Assembly: GCA_032173965.1 (NCBI GenBank) | Contig: CM063285.1 | Coordinates: forward strand, 21,921,660-21,985,659 | Source: Sitta carolinensis | Lineage: Eukaryota; Chordata; Aves; Passeriformes; Sittidae | Length of the DNA stretch: 64,000 bases | Direction: 5' to 3' | In this document: positions 25,301-38,483 of the stretch, piece after piece | How the letters are laid out: each line of letters starts with the position of its first letter | Numbering within the stretch: the first letter of the stretch is position 1 | The notes under the pieces: generated by a model | The model's database searches: none | The model's input: only the letters and a program-made list of their open reading frames with translations | What the model was told of the DNA's origin: nothing | Program-made: the position numbers and the translations under genes

Positions 25301-28300
25301 AGAATGTAATATTCAGCTGCCTGAACTGGAGAGGAAGTCTAGGGAGTCTAAAACATCTCCTAAACTTAAAAAAAAAAAAAAAAGTTAATTTACTGATGCG
25401 TGTTAGGAAATCAGTTATTCATGGTGTTTTCAGGCACAGTGGTGTGATTGTGGTAGACAAAATCAGGAGGAGAAATGCTGCACTGATTCATCTTTTATTC
25501 CTTACTCCAAATCTTCTTAAGTTAGCTTTTCGTGTTTCCTACCAACTCTGACAGTTGAAGGCAGGTGGTTCTTTCTTTGCCACTGTATCTGGGGCAGCTG
25601 CTGGAAGAAGCAGGAGTGCACCTGGGAGCATTGTATCAGCACTCAAAAGAGTTTGCAGACCTGATGGCTGCTGCTGTGAGCCTTTTAGCCAGTACAATCT
25701 TCTGTCTTTCTCTCCCTAGTGCACCTTGCTAAGTATACTTTCTCCTATCCATTTTGGAGCGTGAGAAGGCACCTGGTGTATGGAGTCTCTCTGGGAAGCT
25801 GCCTCTGTTATTTTTTCCAACAACAGAAGGGGATTCTTCCTTTGTCACAGGGGAAACTTGCTCCCTGATTTAAGCCCTGAGGGTTTAAATTAAACTTGGC
25901 AAGACTTGAGCCCTTGATCACAAGAATCTGTTACATGCCCCTGCTACATCATCTTCTGTATTCAGAAGTGACCTGGTTTCCACACACAGTTGGTCCTGCA
26001 ATAAACAGATTAATGCAGGCAGGTGCTTACTATTACTGCCTGTTAAGTCCTGACAAACTCCTAAGGGCTGGTGGATGATCTGTTGCGTGAATGGCCGAGA
26101 GGAACTGCTAGCAGGTAGGGGACTTTTCCATGATGGTGGCAGGGAAGAAGGAGTGAAACATAAAAGATTCTTTTCCTTTCTTGTTTTTGGAGACTCTATG
26201 GAAGTGATAGGTTTTTGGAGTTCCTGAAGAGTCAGAATCCTGAAGAATTATTTGTGAGTCAGAAAGATGTTTCTGAGGAAGGCACTTGTATAAAGGCTGA
26301 CTGGCTTGTATGGGGTGAAGCAATACAAGTAGTGTGGTGAGGCAGGAGCTCTGGTCAGATGTCCATTTACTACTTCACTTTTAGTCTTAAAATCTTGGGA
26401 TAAATTTTACTACGGGCTTCTATACAGCCAGAATTTTCCTTTTGTTTTACTTGTAACTAATGTATTGTCCTAAACACTTTTGTTCTGACATAGTATAAAA
26501 ATTTTTGGTGGTCAGCATCACTATTTGTAACATACTGGGTATCACTGGATTGCAGTGTAAATTATTATAGGCATAGATAGGTAATACTGCCTAAAATACA
26601 TTGTGAGGCAGGTGGTTAGGTGTGTTAGTGGAGTTGTTTGGGGTTTCTTTTGGTCATTTTAACTGACTTTGTGGTCAGACAGCTGCTGCTTATAACTTCA
26701 CTGTTAGGTCTGACTTGAGTCCAAGAAATTTAATGTAGTGGATGAAAGAACAATTTTGAGAAGGTGATTGCAGAGGTGAGATTTGAAGGTTCAAAGGGAG
26801 ATGAACAGCTTCCCAGTGGTTCTGTTTTTCACTGTAAAGTACATTGTCTACAATCTTATCCTAGGTATTTATTCTTAGTCATGCCATTATAGGGATAAAA
26901 ATAGGACATTTTTGAAATAGTTTTGTTTCTATAGCACCTGAGGGCCTCAAATGAAATGTATCTTTCACTCCATCTGGAAAAATGATCTCTTGCAAACTCT
27001 GCCCAGGCAAATTCTATATTTGTATAGATGGATGTTTGGCCTGGACGATCATCTTTGGTGACTCAGTGCTTATGCCAATATGTTGCTATTGACAAAAATG
27101 GAAATGCTGGCTAGAATATTTATTCCATGGACTCTGTTAGGAGCTGCTTTGGGTGATTTGGCCTCACAACCCAAAATTATATTTACCATTCTTGTGGCAG
27201 TATTCCAACACTGGTTCTAAGTAGGAAACAAAACTTCTATGAAAGATGGCAGTTATTGTATACTTTATTCCAGAAATTCCCAGTTCTGCTGCTGTCTGAA
27301 AATACAGGGTGATGCTCTCGAAGACGCTCAGGTTTGTAAAATAGAGCAGAACTTGTTTACAAGTCATGTTGGTCTTGTGGGCAGGTATGTTGGCTGAAAA
27401 ACACAAAGACAAACAAGTTTCTCAGTAATAGTATGTTTACGTGAAACTGATGTTAATAGCTTTTCTCTTGGTTTAATGAACTAAGTGGAGCTCACAAATT
27501 CTGTGGTTTAATCTTTTGTATGTTTGTCTCTTTAGAAAGATGCATTATGCAAGTTACAGTGTAGGGTTTGGATACTTTCCGTCCTTCCACAAGTGGGATA
27601 TTTATCTAATATTGTTGAAATCACTGTGAGTTGCTCAAAGCACTTATTTTCCTCCTAGTTTTTCAGAACTCCCTCCTCCCAGTCTTCCTTAGCTGGAGAA
27701 TCAGCTTTTCACAATGATGAAAACCCCTTTTAACCACACAAAGGCATAAAATATTGTCACGAAAGAAAACAAAATGCTACATATATGAAATCAAGAGTGA
27801 AAGCAAGAAATCTTACTACTTATCCCCTTGGCCTGTTTAAGGTATGATGTGATGTTTATCTGTAGAGCACCTCGTCTATCTGGGAAGTGTTCAGGTCAAC
27901 TAAATAAGTAGTAGTCCAGACTCTTGAGCTTTTTTACTCTGGCAGTAAATTAAATAAGAATTTGCTAATGTAAAAAGCTAAATGAGTATTTCAGAGCAAT
28001 GATAAGGTGATGGAAAATACCCAAATATGCTAGCACTGAAGAGCTATAGAAGATCAGTGCCAAAGCCTGGATCAAACTAACGCCCACAACCACAGCTGAC
28101 ACCAGAGGTGGGTGTGGAGCTCAGGGAAGAGCCAAAAATGAACTAGGATTTTTACCTCAGTCAAAAGAACTGTAGCTTGCCCATGTGCAAATCACACAGG
28201 AGGTAATGAATCGTCTACTTCCTTTAAAAAAAATCTTTTTTCAGAAGTTTGTTGATTGCTTCATCTGTAAGGGATAGTCTGCGGAAAGCAAGGTTTCTCG

Positions 28301-31300
28301 TCACACCAGGAAGATATTGGTGGTATGGTATCTCTGAGCTCTCTCAGTTGATGTAGGATAAGTGGCAAAGTAGGAAAACCTGGAAAAAATTGTCAAATAC
28401 TTTGTTAATGTTGTCCATCGTCCCAAGTAGCTTCATTTTTGAGTTGGCTACATCTTCCCTTCTGATGAAGCTCCATTGTAGAAGTGAAGACAAATGAGGT
28501 AGCCATGACACACAGAAAAACTCTACATATTTCATGGATTAATACTTTAGAACAAAAATGCGAGACTTATTTGAAATGTTTTTTTAAATGTTCAGATTTC
28601 ATGTAGAGCTAGGTAAAGTGTGGCTCTGTACTAGAGGAAACTCTCTTGCCTCTGAAAATCTCTGGAAAGTGAAAGATAATTCCTTATATGCAGGAATGTA
28701 CTCTGATAACAATTGTAATTATCTGATCTAGCAAGAAGAGTTGGGATTTGTGCCCATTAACTTGTGCAGGTGCTAAACTGCATTTTATGTGTGCCCATAG
28801 ACTTAAATCAGCGTCCTGTTTCCTGTATGAAGAAAGGAGGTTCCCCTCTGCTGTTTGGAATTCTAGATTTTTTTTTTATTGATCACCAAGGAATGTGAGG
28901 TGAAAAGTTAAAAATTAAAAGCATGTGAGAAGACAGATACAGGGATGGAAGGTATGGATAAAAGGGGGAGAAAAGTCTTGCTATTATCTTTATTGATCTG
29001 GATGTGAAAATTCAAGCAAGTGAATAGAACAGTAGGGGAGAAAGTAACAGATTAACAAACCCATCTCTCATATTTTACAGAAATCTAAAATCTGAAGAAG
29101 CTATTAAAAGAATTGGAAAATAGGTTGTAGGGCAGCCTGAAAGCAAGCCACTGTGAGATTCAAATGCCTAAGGATCTCGAAAAGGAGGTGTGTATAGAGG
29201 TCTTTACAAGCCACCCTGGGCTGTCCAGCAGCTGGTGAGAATAGTGTTAAGTGTTGCAGGCGGAGAGGGGAAGCCACAGCTGCATGCCCTGGGCACAAGG
29301 ACTGACAAGCACTTGTCAGCAAAGGAAGTGAGGTGGGGCCCTGCCTCACTGAATTATGGTTTTCTCCCAAGGCATTATAACAGGAACATGTGCACTGTCA
29401 CCCACACAGGCTTCTTTTATACGGAAAAAGGCAAGTGCTGCTGGAGACAAGTTCATTATGCAGATTGCTTGTACGTGAAATTTCCTTTCACAAATATATT
29501 CTTTTGTTTTGCTTAGGCATGGACTGTGGTAAATTAAATCCCTTTTGCCAAATTAAGTTATTTTCTGAGGAATGCCTTTATTTTCTTTTTCTCTGTGTGT
29601 GTTCATGTGGTTCTGCATAGATTTTGGAAAAAAATACTAGCCTTTCCAGCCCTGGCTTGCCTAAGTTATAATGTTTTAGTTCAGTGTAGTGGCATAATAG
29701 GTATCCACTTTTCCTTCTACACACAGAAAAGTTGAAAATCTCTTCTTCCTTGTCATGCAAATTCAACTATCCTAAGAGCTGTTAGCATAGGGCATGCTGG
29801 TTAGGAGGGAGTAATCAAACAAAGCCTTGTGTACCTAATCTGCAGCTCGTTTTGGATTCCTGGTCCATCAAGCTTCTCTCAGTATCCTTGAAGCCCCTTT
29901 TCAAGGGACTGCTGTAACACAAAGGCCTTGTGTACACAAGAAAAGTGTAGTGATTAAGTCACTTAAGTTTAGAGATCAGTTTAAACAGGGCATTGCCTTC
30001 CATTGACATTCTTTCTTCAGTTTAAGAGCACCTCATGCTAATGTTTCCAAGTTAAATCAGCATATAACATTCTTAAAGCAAAGAACCGCAGCAAACCTGG
30101 TGTGCAAACAGCATTAATGCTAAATAATAAATATGGCAAATAATTAGTTGCTAAAACAATGCTCTCAGATACAATTGAAGGTTCTTCTATGAAGTTTCTT
30201 CTCCTTAATGCTTTATTGAAAACACATTAGGAAATTATGGGTTAAGATAAGTTTGTTAGCTTTACCTTGGTAGAACAACTAAGGATAGATCTAGCATGAA
30301 AAAAGAGGTTGCCAGCCTACCTGCCACTTACCTGCCAGTGGTGTCAGTGTTTTTGTGCATTTATGTACTGAGGGGCTCCGTAGAGAGGATGGTGGGAAGA
30401 CAAAGCATCTTAAAAGCCAATGGCAATGATAATAAACTGGTTAATGGCTTTGAGTGAGAGAAGTAGTATGTAACCAAATGTTATATTAGCTTCCGTAATT
30501 TGGAAACTCATTATTTTTTCCTAATGTGAAGCACTAGGTCATTACAGCCAAATCACAGTGACATCATACATTGCTTATTTTCTGACAGGGAAGATTTTTC
30601 TGAAGTAGGATTTGTGAAGAAATATGTTTACTTTTGTCTACCCAGCTGAATTAAAAACTGTCTCTTACCAAGTATATATGAAGAGTGGCATTCTTTTAAT
30701 GTCTAATTTGCCACAAGCGTTCAGTTTTATGAGGTTTTTTTAGATTTTAGAACATATGAGCAATAAAACATATTGAAAATCCATCGGTGTGATTTGTGAG
30801 ACACAATTCTCAGCTGAGCTTTATAATATTTGGTTATATACCTACTTACCATTTAGGGGGTTTTTCAGGAGAAGGCAAGAGAAAGACTTAGTGCTATGAC
30901 TGAGGTGACCTGATTTGGCAGAGTAGAGAATAAGATAACATAGGTAGTGATTCTACTGAAATTTAAATTAGTTTGGTTTTTGGATCAAATTAAATGCTTT
31001 GTAAAGAGTGCATCTCAGAATTGAGGTATTTTGAAAGCATGCTGACCAATTACTGATCTGAGCTTCTGTTTAGGTGTCTGATTTCTATCAGCAGTCTTTC
31101 CATGTGTGGAATGAGAGGAAATCTGAATAAGGTAGAGTGTGTGAAATGTTAATGAGGCTGAATTAGTTATACAAACTCAACGAAAGATTGGAGAAAACAG
31201 CTGAAATATTTAATTATTGAAGCAATTCATTATAAAAACTCGAAGTATGTGCTTTAAGTTAAATCTTTGTTTGTTCTGCAGGTATGAGAAAGAAGTGTAA

Positions 31301-32165
31301 TTCTTTTAATTACATGGGTGCTTTCAGTAAGCCCCTTAATTTTTGCAGTGAAGACTTTTGTTTGTCAGACGCTTTTGGATGCAGTTTAGCTGACGAAACA
31401 GAAGTTTTTGCTGTGAATAAGGGCCTGGTGAGATAAGATGTTTCCAAAGTTTCTGTTCCTAACAACTTTAAATTAAATTCGTAGTTGTGTGTTTGCTAAG
31501 CTTCTGCTTGTGACCGTTTGTCCCATTTTCTCTGCAGCTGTAGTCAAATTATCTGAGCTGCTAAGGTGGGTCTGGCGAGTGCTTTTAAATTAAAGTGGTA
31601 GGCGTGGTCGGGTTCCTCTGACTTTCTAAGCGTGTTATCAATGAAGATAAGCAGATTTTTGTCTTGTGGGCACTTAGCTAAAGTCGATAAATAAAGCTTC
31701 TGTTGACATCCTTGGCCAGCTCCATTGGATGTTCTTGTAACTAAATATTTGCAGGATCACAATTTATCTCAGTACTTTAGCTGGATGTGCAGTGTTTGGC
31801 TGGAAGAGAGATTACACATCCCTCTCTGCATTGTGTTTCTCAGATCAAGCTTGAAGTCATCTTTGTTTCGGAACCACTGATTAACAGCTTGTGGAATAAA
31901 TTTCTGCAGTTAGTGAGAATGTAAAGTAAATATTTACATGACCAAATTTTTAATTTGAGCTTTGTAGGTGTAAAATTTGTGCTTTATATCTGTGCACAGA
32001 GCTCAATCTATTTGTGTATTTAGAGGATAGAAATAAAATCAGTTTATTTTAATATGTTCAAGTTTCACCCTTGTAATTCTGATTTATTTTTTTTTCTTGG
32101 TTGGATTTTTTTTAGAATAAACTAGGCAAAGTTGTTATTGTTAAATGGGTTGAAAGACTACTAAT
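22331..32165 (+). other. TLL1 intron 1, second AT-rich part
   Basis: About 9.8 kb of intronic DNA between the two clear CR1 copies. I see no exon, RNA gene or further intact mobile element. A stretch near 31260-31720 keeps several CpGs and clustered GATA and AT-rich homeodomain-like motifs and is listed separately. A 17-base A run lies around 25367-25383. Short open frames are not supported by any domain. Confidence 0.65.
31260..31720. promoter_or_regulatory. Candidate intronic enhancer with GATA-type sites
   Basis: Segment with motif clustering unlike its surroundings: AGATAAG at about 31431, TTATCT at about 31549, TTATCA at about 31635, AGATAAG at about 31645 and CGATAA near 31685 on the two strands. 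An AAATTAAA homeodomain-like block lies around 31587-31594 and a GGCGTGG KLF-like site around 31601. Several CpGs survive in otherwise CpG-poor DNA, which can indicate constraint. Enhancer function is inference; no conservation data are available here. Confidence 0.25.
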
Positions 32166-32283
32166 CATGGAATCTTAGAATCTTGCTTTAGAAGGGACCT
32201 TAAAGATCATATAGTTTCAAACCTCCTGCCATAGGCAGGAATGTCACCCATTAGTTCAAGTTTCTCAGGGACCAATCCAACTA
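32166..32283 (-). mobile_element. CR1 LINE 3'-end fragment, antisense
   Basis: Read on the + strand this begins with the reversed CR1 terminal repeat (CATGGAATCTTAGAATCTTG), then AGAAGGGACCTTAAAGATCAT and CCTGCCATAGGCAGGAATGTC, which is the reverse complement of the classic avian CR1 3' end. Only about 120 bases remain, so it is a severely 5'-truncated insertion in antisense orientation to TLL1. Confidence 0.88.
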
Positions 32284-33004
32284 AATTACAAGATTAATAT
32301 TAAATTAAAATATGAAACTAGAAATGGATGCAAAATTGTATATCTCTCAAATGATACTGAAGGTGCATCTCGGAAGGTTCTGTCCCTGTCTGTGTCACAT
32401 CTGTATACCACTCTGATTATGTATTCACCGAGAAATAAATTTGAAAGAATTCCTGGTAAGTGGCTAGTGGTGAATTTTTTCTCCATGGATCCACATGATG
32501 GATTTTGATACTGATAGTCCACACGTGGTTTTGAAGAATATTTTTTAGACTTAGAAATTGTCATCAGCTGTGATACTGGTGGGTTTGTGTGTGTCTAAGA
32601 GGAGAAATTGTTTACAGCCAGGAAAATAATTACATTTTACCTTTTCCTGAATTTGGATAAACGTATTCTGTAAATTATGTTTTGTTTTTCTTCACATAAA
32701 ATTGTCTCCTAAATACCAGCTGGCAGAGAAGTTGCCTTTTGCAGAACAGATGATTTTTTCACAGCAGTTACTTGATTCATTCCATAGCTGTCATTTTTTT
32801 CAAGGAGCGGATCACAGCAAACATTCCTGAAAGTAAGGATTTTCTTTTTGACCCTTATCAGCACCGAGTTTGAAATGATGGAAACATTCAGAGTTTGCTG
32901 CCCACTATGAAGGAGTTCCTAATTTCCAGACCCAATTGTTCATCACTTACGGTAATATTTGGGTTAGAGCCCATCTTTTCCACTCTGCTCCTCTCTCCTC
33001 TCCT
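32284..33004 (+). other. TLL1 intron 1 between CR1 fragment and GC-rich island
   Basis: Ordinary AT-rich intron sequence. No gene, repeat or regulatory signal that I can support. Confidence 0.6.
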
Positions 33005-33365
33005 TTAAACGCGTGATTAAATCCCACAGACATGGTGAGCTGTCCTTACACTGGAATCTGCCATTCCTGAGTGATAAGCGCGTTCCTTTCCCGGCTCCTC
33101 TCCCTCCCGCAGCTGCCGTGCGTTAATTCCCGGGTAGCCGCTGCGGGAGCGCCGGCAGGCTCCACGCGTGCCTTGCCCCCACTGACGCTGGTGGCGCTTG
33201 AGCCCCGGAGAGCCCGGGCACTTGGATCCCTGCCCGTGGCCCTGCCTGGCCAGGGCAGCTGGCCCGGAGCCTTGCCGGCCCGGGCGGGGAGGGAGCGTGG
33301 CCGCAGTGCTGCTGATACCGGCGCAGAGGTGATGGGGGTGATCCTTGGGTGCGGAGCTGCTCGAC
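33005..33365. promoter_or_regulatory. Isolated intronic GC/CpG-rich island
   Basis: About 360 bases of strongly GC-rich, CpG-containing DNA in the middle of a long AT-rich intron, 29 kb downstream of exon 1. It includes CGCG, CCCGGG, GCCGGC and CCGGCCCGGGCGGGG blocks that resemble Sp/KLF sites. Overlapping long open frames on both strands reflect the lack of AT-rich stop codons and carry no domain, so I do not call a gene. It could be an internal alternative TLL1 promoter, an antisense or ncRNA promoter, or an enhancer island. A GC-rich repeat family is the alternative. Confidence 0.45.
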
Positions 33366-36300
33366 CATGCCTCGTGCCTTCTCAGTTTCAACTAGCCACT
33401 GTCTCATGTTGTGAAGTCCTTGCCTTGGTGGTTTTCTGCTTTGTTTGGTTTTTGTCTGATTTTGGAGTTTTTGGGGTTTGGTTTTTTTTTGTTGTTGTTT
33501 TTCTTTGGATTTTTGTGTTTTCTTTGGATGTTCTTTGTGTTCCGGCTCTTGTCATTTATTTATTTTACTTCTCTTACTCTTGGAGCAGCAAGGATGCTTT
33601 GTTGCTTTGAGGGGCTAGAGATTATACCTAGCTTTTGTGGTTTTGGTTTGTGGTGCTACCTTTGTTAGTCTCTTTGTCAATTATGCACTAGTCTATTTGC
33701 CTTTCAGCTTGGTTCTTTCTTTTCAGAGATTTACAATATTATCGAGTTAAGGATTCTCACAGTAGATGGTAATGGAGAAATACAGTTAAGTAAGTTTGTT
33801 TAGGAGTGCTGATTAAGTAAATGTTTCTGAGACTATTGCCTTAAGGCACCGTTTAAAGAGGTTTCATTTTACTTTTCGCTGAAAATGTAGTTTTGTTGAA
33901 CTCAGGTGTTGTTTGTCAAGCACTAGCGTTTTCCTACCTCATATGCTTAAGAAAAAAAATGTAGTGATATCTTTATTGTTCTTAATAAAATGGATTAGTA
34001 AATTGTAAGAGGATTAAGCATTTTAGCTTCTGGGCTTTTTCACTTAATTGCAGAATACCTTTCTGGAGAGAAAAAAGAAAGACCAACAACCAGTGTTTTA
34101 TGCTTTGGTTTGAAGTACTGCACTCATGGAGATAGTTTCCAGGTAGACTAAATGATCTCACCTACAAGAGTTTGTCATTTGAAAATCTCTCTTCCATTAG
34201 TGGCATAGTGAATGATTCTTCCTTGTCATTAGGCAAATTAGTAACTTAGTGGGTAGGTTAAGTTATTCTCTAAATTTAAGTAATTGAAGTGTTGTCAATT
34301 AAGACTTGGTGTGATCATAAATTACATGAGCTCTTGCTTTTCGTTCAAGGACCTTAAAGACTTTTCTAAATGTTAATTAGGCTGAGCAGTGTTTCTTTGA
34401 AAACATACATCTCATTTTTCAGAAAATTTCGTTCTAATACCCAGAGATGTTGAAGGATTCTCATAAGTGTCATAAGAAATACTCTTGTCTCTTAAGCCCT
34501 GCTTAAACTTTAGCATATTGCTGCTGTTCAGACCTTTTTCAGAAGCTTTAAGAACAGAGAAAAATGCAGTTTTAGTCGTTCAGCTTCATAATGAGCCTCA
34601 ACATTGTTTTGGAGAGAAATTTATGATTGTGTGTACGCTTCTTGGCTCGAAGTATGAAAACATGGCACGGGCTGTGCTGGGTTCTGCTGAAGGGATGGGT
34701 TTTTATACACGAGAGGAGTGGTGTATGTGGGCATGCATTGCCTGCCCTGTGGTGTGTCAGGAGAGACCAGGGAGCCTCTGGGGAGCCGAGCTGGTAGGAT
34801 CCGAACGTTTGCAGTTTTGTTGGAAAGTGGTACCTGGAGTGAACTTTTATGAGCATGCATAATATTTTTTTATGGAAAACAGCAAGTTGGAGCAATTTGA
34901 AACAGTGAGGGAATGACAGGGAGAATGAATAATCACTACTTGCCCCATGCTCAGATTTATTTGCTTTGCTCCCCTTTTTACTTAGCAATCAATGTAATAC
35001 CAAGAAAACCATGAGAGCACTATTTCTTCGTGTCTCCAAAACAAAGGGAGTAACTGGTAAAACTCTTTATAGGCCCTTAGAACAAACTTTTCTAACGTAC
35101 AGAGTTTTATGGGTGGCTTAATTAATTATCAAGATAATTTCGAAAACTGTAGTAAACTTTGCTTTACAGCAGTTACAGAAATCAGAATAAAAGTTTTCCC
35201 TTATTTTGCATGTTTGGTAGGCCTTGATATTTTTACATTGAAGAATGGGCTACAAGACATAAAAATGGTATTGAGGCATTCTGGGAAAGATTTCCTGGTC
35301 TCTAAAATGTCCATTTTGAGAGTCAAGTCTTTCATTGACAGTTGAGATGAACTATTGCAAAACTGCATGGGTACTTTGACGTTTGTCCAGTTACTGGAAT
35401 TCACACAAGTAGAGAGGAGATGTTTAAATCAAGCTTCTGAGGCATACCTGAAGGTTCCCTTTTTTTGTCTTCTTCCTGTTTAGTAATTTAACAGAGGTTT
35501 AACGTTAGACTTGGAGACTTTGGAAGAATATTCTTAAGTTAGTGGAGGTAAGTCCTGGCTCATGTGCTTGCAGTCACTCTCACTTATGAAAAATAAATAT
35601 ATTCCATTTTAGAAACAGATAATGCTGCTAAAGAAAAGAAAATGTTACAAATTTATTCCTCAATAGCTTTCTTTGTATTATATATTTCTTGGCTCCAACA
35701 CTAGCTTTGTCCTCATAGCAAAAGTAAACATGATACGGCAAAAGCTAAACGCTTTTTCTTGCTTACAAAGAAGGAAAACAAGCACTTCTTTTCATAAAAA
35801 TAGCCAATGTTTTATTTTAAAGATGAGATAACCCAAGACTTTACAAAAATAAAGTAGTGCCAACTCCTCATCCTGAGAAGCAGATGGGAAGCAAAGAGCT
35901 CTTTGAAACAGCTGATAGCATTCTGTAGTCTGTAAGGTGTTTGGTGGTGTGGCTGGTGGGGTGGGACTGTGGGATAGCCTACTTTTTGTTCAGCCCAGAG
36001 GAAGTAACACCAGTATGGTAGTTCCAAAAACTGTTTAACTAAACCATAGAAAGCAAGTAATAGGCAAAACTGTGTATTATTGGTTGGTGAATGCTCAGAT
36101 TTTGCACGTACAGCAAATAAGTAAGTTTGAAAGAAAGGCTTCCTCAATGTGGGTATGCCAGCTTTACATTACATGGACATTAACTTTTCTATGAAACTTG
36201 CTTTTCTATATAGTTGCTGTGTACTTCCTGGAGGTTAGGTTTTGATCCACACTTAATACTATATTTGTGTAATAGGTAGTAACTACTGTTTTCTTTGATT

Positions 36301-38419
36301 TCAAATTTATTTTGGATTCAAGAAAGATGATTATTTGAATAATCAAGTATGTATTTTAATATTTTTAAATAAAAAAAAAGAATATTCAGTTCCAAAGTTT
36401 CAGAAGAAAGAGTCGATGGAAGCACCAAACTGAGGCAAAAAGTTAAAATTGTGTAGGAAAAAAAGTTTTTGCAAAACAAATGTTAGGATGTTAGGACATA
36501 ATGAACATTGAGGAAAGACTACGTGTCGGTTGGATGTTTCAGTCCTCTGGGCATTCATAGCCACATATCTGCCTGTCTGTTTTTCCATTCACCAGTTACT
36601 TGGAGCCCAAGTATCACTTTGGGCAATAAAGACAAATCTGTAAAATCTGTGTGAATCTACAAACACTGTGTAAATCAACTGTACTTCATAGTTAGCATTT
36701 AGAAGAGAGAAGTCAAGGACAGGAATTATGCTTACGTTCGTGGCTTAAATAAATGGCGAATATTTTTTTGACTTAGCTTGCAAAATTCTGTAAGTAATCA
36801 AGTAGATATAATCTAAAGAAGTATGAATGAACTCGCCCATTTTCTCAGATTTTTGTGCAAAAATTCTCATCGATAAAATACTAGTTACACTATGGTTCCA
36901 GGCTTGGTACACAAAATGTGTGGACAAATAAATGTCTCACTGTAGCTTTTTTTTTTCTTATTTTTATAATTGTTAGGAAGTGATGCAGAGCGTGAAGTGC
37001 CTAGCATGGCAATTCTAGGCTGTCGTGGTGAAGATTCTGATGATCCTGCCAATAAAACTCTCAGTTATAGTGTCAACACTTGTGTACTGGATAGTGCGGG
37101 CTGAGCTTCACAAACACATAATACAATCTTCCTCATAGTTAAGTAGTAATGCCTGCTGACCATGACAGGTTCTAGACTGGATTTTAGCTACTGTTTTCAG
37201 AACAAGGCTGGGCTTTGCTGCTGAAGAGGTCTCTCTTGAGCTGTCACCTGCCCTAGTCTGGGTTTTGGCATTTGTCCATTTTGCCTTCTCTGCCTTATTG
37301 TGGAGTTAAAGAATGAGGGCCACAGTCCTCAAATGCAAATTCCTACAACTGCCATAATTTTATAATTGGAGAGGATTGCTACAGTCATCTGTAGACTTGA
37401 TATGCTCTTTGCTATTTTAAGAATATTTTGACTGTTGCAGGAGGATGAGATACAGAAAAGCTATTACATTGCAAACCTTCAAAATTTAGAGGGAAAAAGA
37501 TCCTGGAGCTAGAAAACCACTTTTTTGTAATTCCCATCCAATTTTGTTCAGATTTAATTGAGTTTAAACAGTTCGGTTTAGACACCTGATTTCCCTTCAC
37601 TTGATTTTTTTTTCCTAGGGAAACTGGTTTCAGCCTGCAAAATTCATGTCTGAACATGGCTATTCCAGGGCGAGGGTCCCAGGCTGCCACCAAAGCACTA
37701 GATTACATTATGCTGGAAGCTGATAGAGCAATGTGATTTGGAGGGAAGCAAGTTAGTGAAGTCCTACCTCCTACCCTTAGCTCCATCAGCCTCTCAGAAT
37801 ACCTCCTGGGAGAAAATGTTCTCACAATTGCTGGGAAACTTGGAGAAGCAGACAGCCTGCCCAGGCTTTCTCCATTAAACCATAGTCTCTTTTCCCTCCT
37901 TTGGGGGCACAAATATGTGGCACAGATCCCACCTCCACAGTGGGGGAGCAGAGTGGGATAAATTGAGCTGCAGCTCCCGTGACTGACGTTGGGGGTAGTG
38001 CTCAGCTCCATGAGCTGTCTCCCTCTCTGGGATAAGGCCTTCCCCTTGGCCAGTTAACTTCCTGCGTCTCAGCTGACAGAAGTCTCTGCTGTAATTTCAG
38101 GCTGAAACCTGTGATGATGGCTGCATGGTCCTTGTTGCTAGCCCTGCTAGAAAAACTGACGTTTCATTTTTTAAAGCAGAAGCTAGGAGATTACTTTAAA
38201 ATAATTTTTGCTTGTTTTGTAACAATACATAATAGAAACGTATTATGACACAATCCTTGATGTTGCAAATTAATTTGTTTTCAAAAATAATCCTAAAATA
38301 GAAAAAATTTAAAGTGTCTGTATATCTGTTATGTCTAAATTTAGATTCTTTTGCTTAAGAGTTTTTCCCCTAATCATAGTATATCATAACACAAGCTATA
38401 CATAATATGCATACATATG

Positions 38420-38483
38420 CATAGTATATAATAATTCTGTTCCCCAGTACATAATACATAATATATCATAATCTTGTTCCCCA
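38420..38483 (+). repeat. Imperfect direct repeat, ~27-bp units
   Basis: Two AT-rich units, each ending in TTCCCCA (about 38420-38446 and 38457-38483), lie about 37 bases apart in a stretch rich in ATA and CATA steps. Likely a decayed minisatellite or slippage duplication. Confidence 0.6.

Noticed and set aside
33071..33610. 179-codon frame and antisense frames over the intronic GC-rich island
   Set aside because: First half is GC-driven, second half is a low-complexity Phe/Val-rich translation of the T/G-rich flank; not a protein.
34485..34988. Opposing frames of 125 and 138 codons
   Set aside because: No domain, no splice signals in phase, no similarity recognised; probably chance.
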